DNA of 64,000 bases from Embiotoca jacksoni (lineage: Eukaryota > Chordata > Actinopteri > Embiotocidae): positions 17,511,724-17,575,723 of the forward strand of contig JAKOON010000005.1 in assembly GCA_022577435.1 (NCBI GenBank), in the 5' to 3' direction. The translations under genes and the position numbers were made by a program. Below the pieces are notes generated by a model that had not been told where the DNA came from, made no database searches, and worked only from the letters and a program-made list of their open reading frames with translations. Positions 63,949-64,000 of this stretch are shown one piece after another (within the stretch, counting starts at the first letter, position 1; every line of letters begins with the position of its first letter).

Positions 63949-64000
<52 letters not shown>
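63949..64000. repeat. (TC)26 microsatellite, open at window end
   Basis: Perfect TC array running off the window end. Confidence 0.98.

Overview
The window is vertebrate, almost certainly teleost, nuclear DNA. It carries three coding exons of one large, mostly intronic gene. On the minus strand, exons at 53254-53166, 48942-48757 and 45153-44889 encode a continuous 180-codon stretch of the short-chain dehydrogenase/reductase (SDR) domain of WWOX (WW domain-containing oxidoreductase). Their lengths (89, 186 and 265 nt) and splice phases (0, 2, 2, 0) equal those I know for human WWOX exons 6, 7 and 8. All six splice sites are canonical. I found no other convincing protein gene, tRNA, rRNA, CRISPR array or intact transposon.

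Layout, in transcription order (right to left): part of intron 5 (64000-53255, open at the window end); exon 6; intron 6 (4,223 bp); exon 7; intron 7 (3,603 bp); exon 8; then at least 44.9 kb of intron 8 (44888-1, open at the window start). Exon 5 and exon 9 were not found and should lie outside. Short introns 6 and 7 beside very long introns 5 and 8 fit the known WWOX architecture; in mammals the giant intron 8 overlaps the common fragile site FRA16D.

The non-coding DNA has three kinds of content. (1) Very dense simple repeats, mainly (GT/CA)n, (GA/TC)n, (GAAA)n, (AGG)n and (CGCA)n, together about 2.6 kb or 4% of the window; this and the compact middle introns are why I favour a fish. (2) A few diverged dispersed repeats that I recognise as families common in teleosts (33561-34287, 36049-36150, 36465-36553), plus hairpin-forming inverted repeats. 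(3) AT-rich, homeodomain-motif-rich blocks that look like conserved non-coding elements. WWOX neighbours MAF in vertebrates, so these may be long-range MAF elements; that is inference. A one-mismatch MAF-type palindrome at 19486-19499 fits the idea.

The most noteworthy points are an Asn-to-Cys change at the SDR catalytic-tetrad Asn (human position 232) with Ser, Tyr and Lys retained; an unexplained 26-bp direct repeat 490 bp apart; an E-box cluster; and AT-core and other hairpins in a gene known for fragility. No undescribed multi-gene system is visible.
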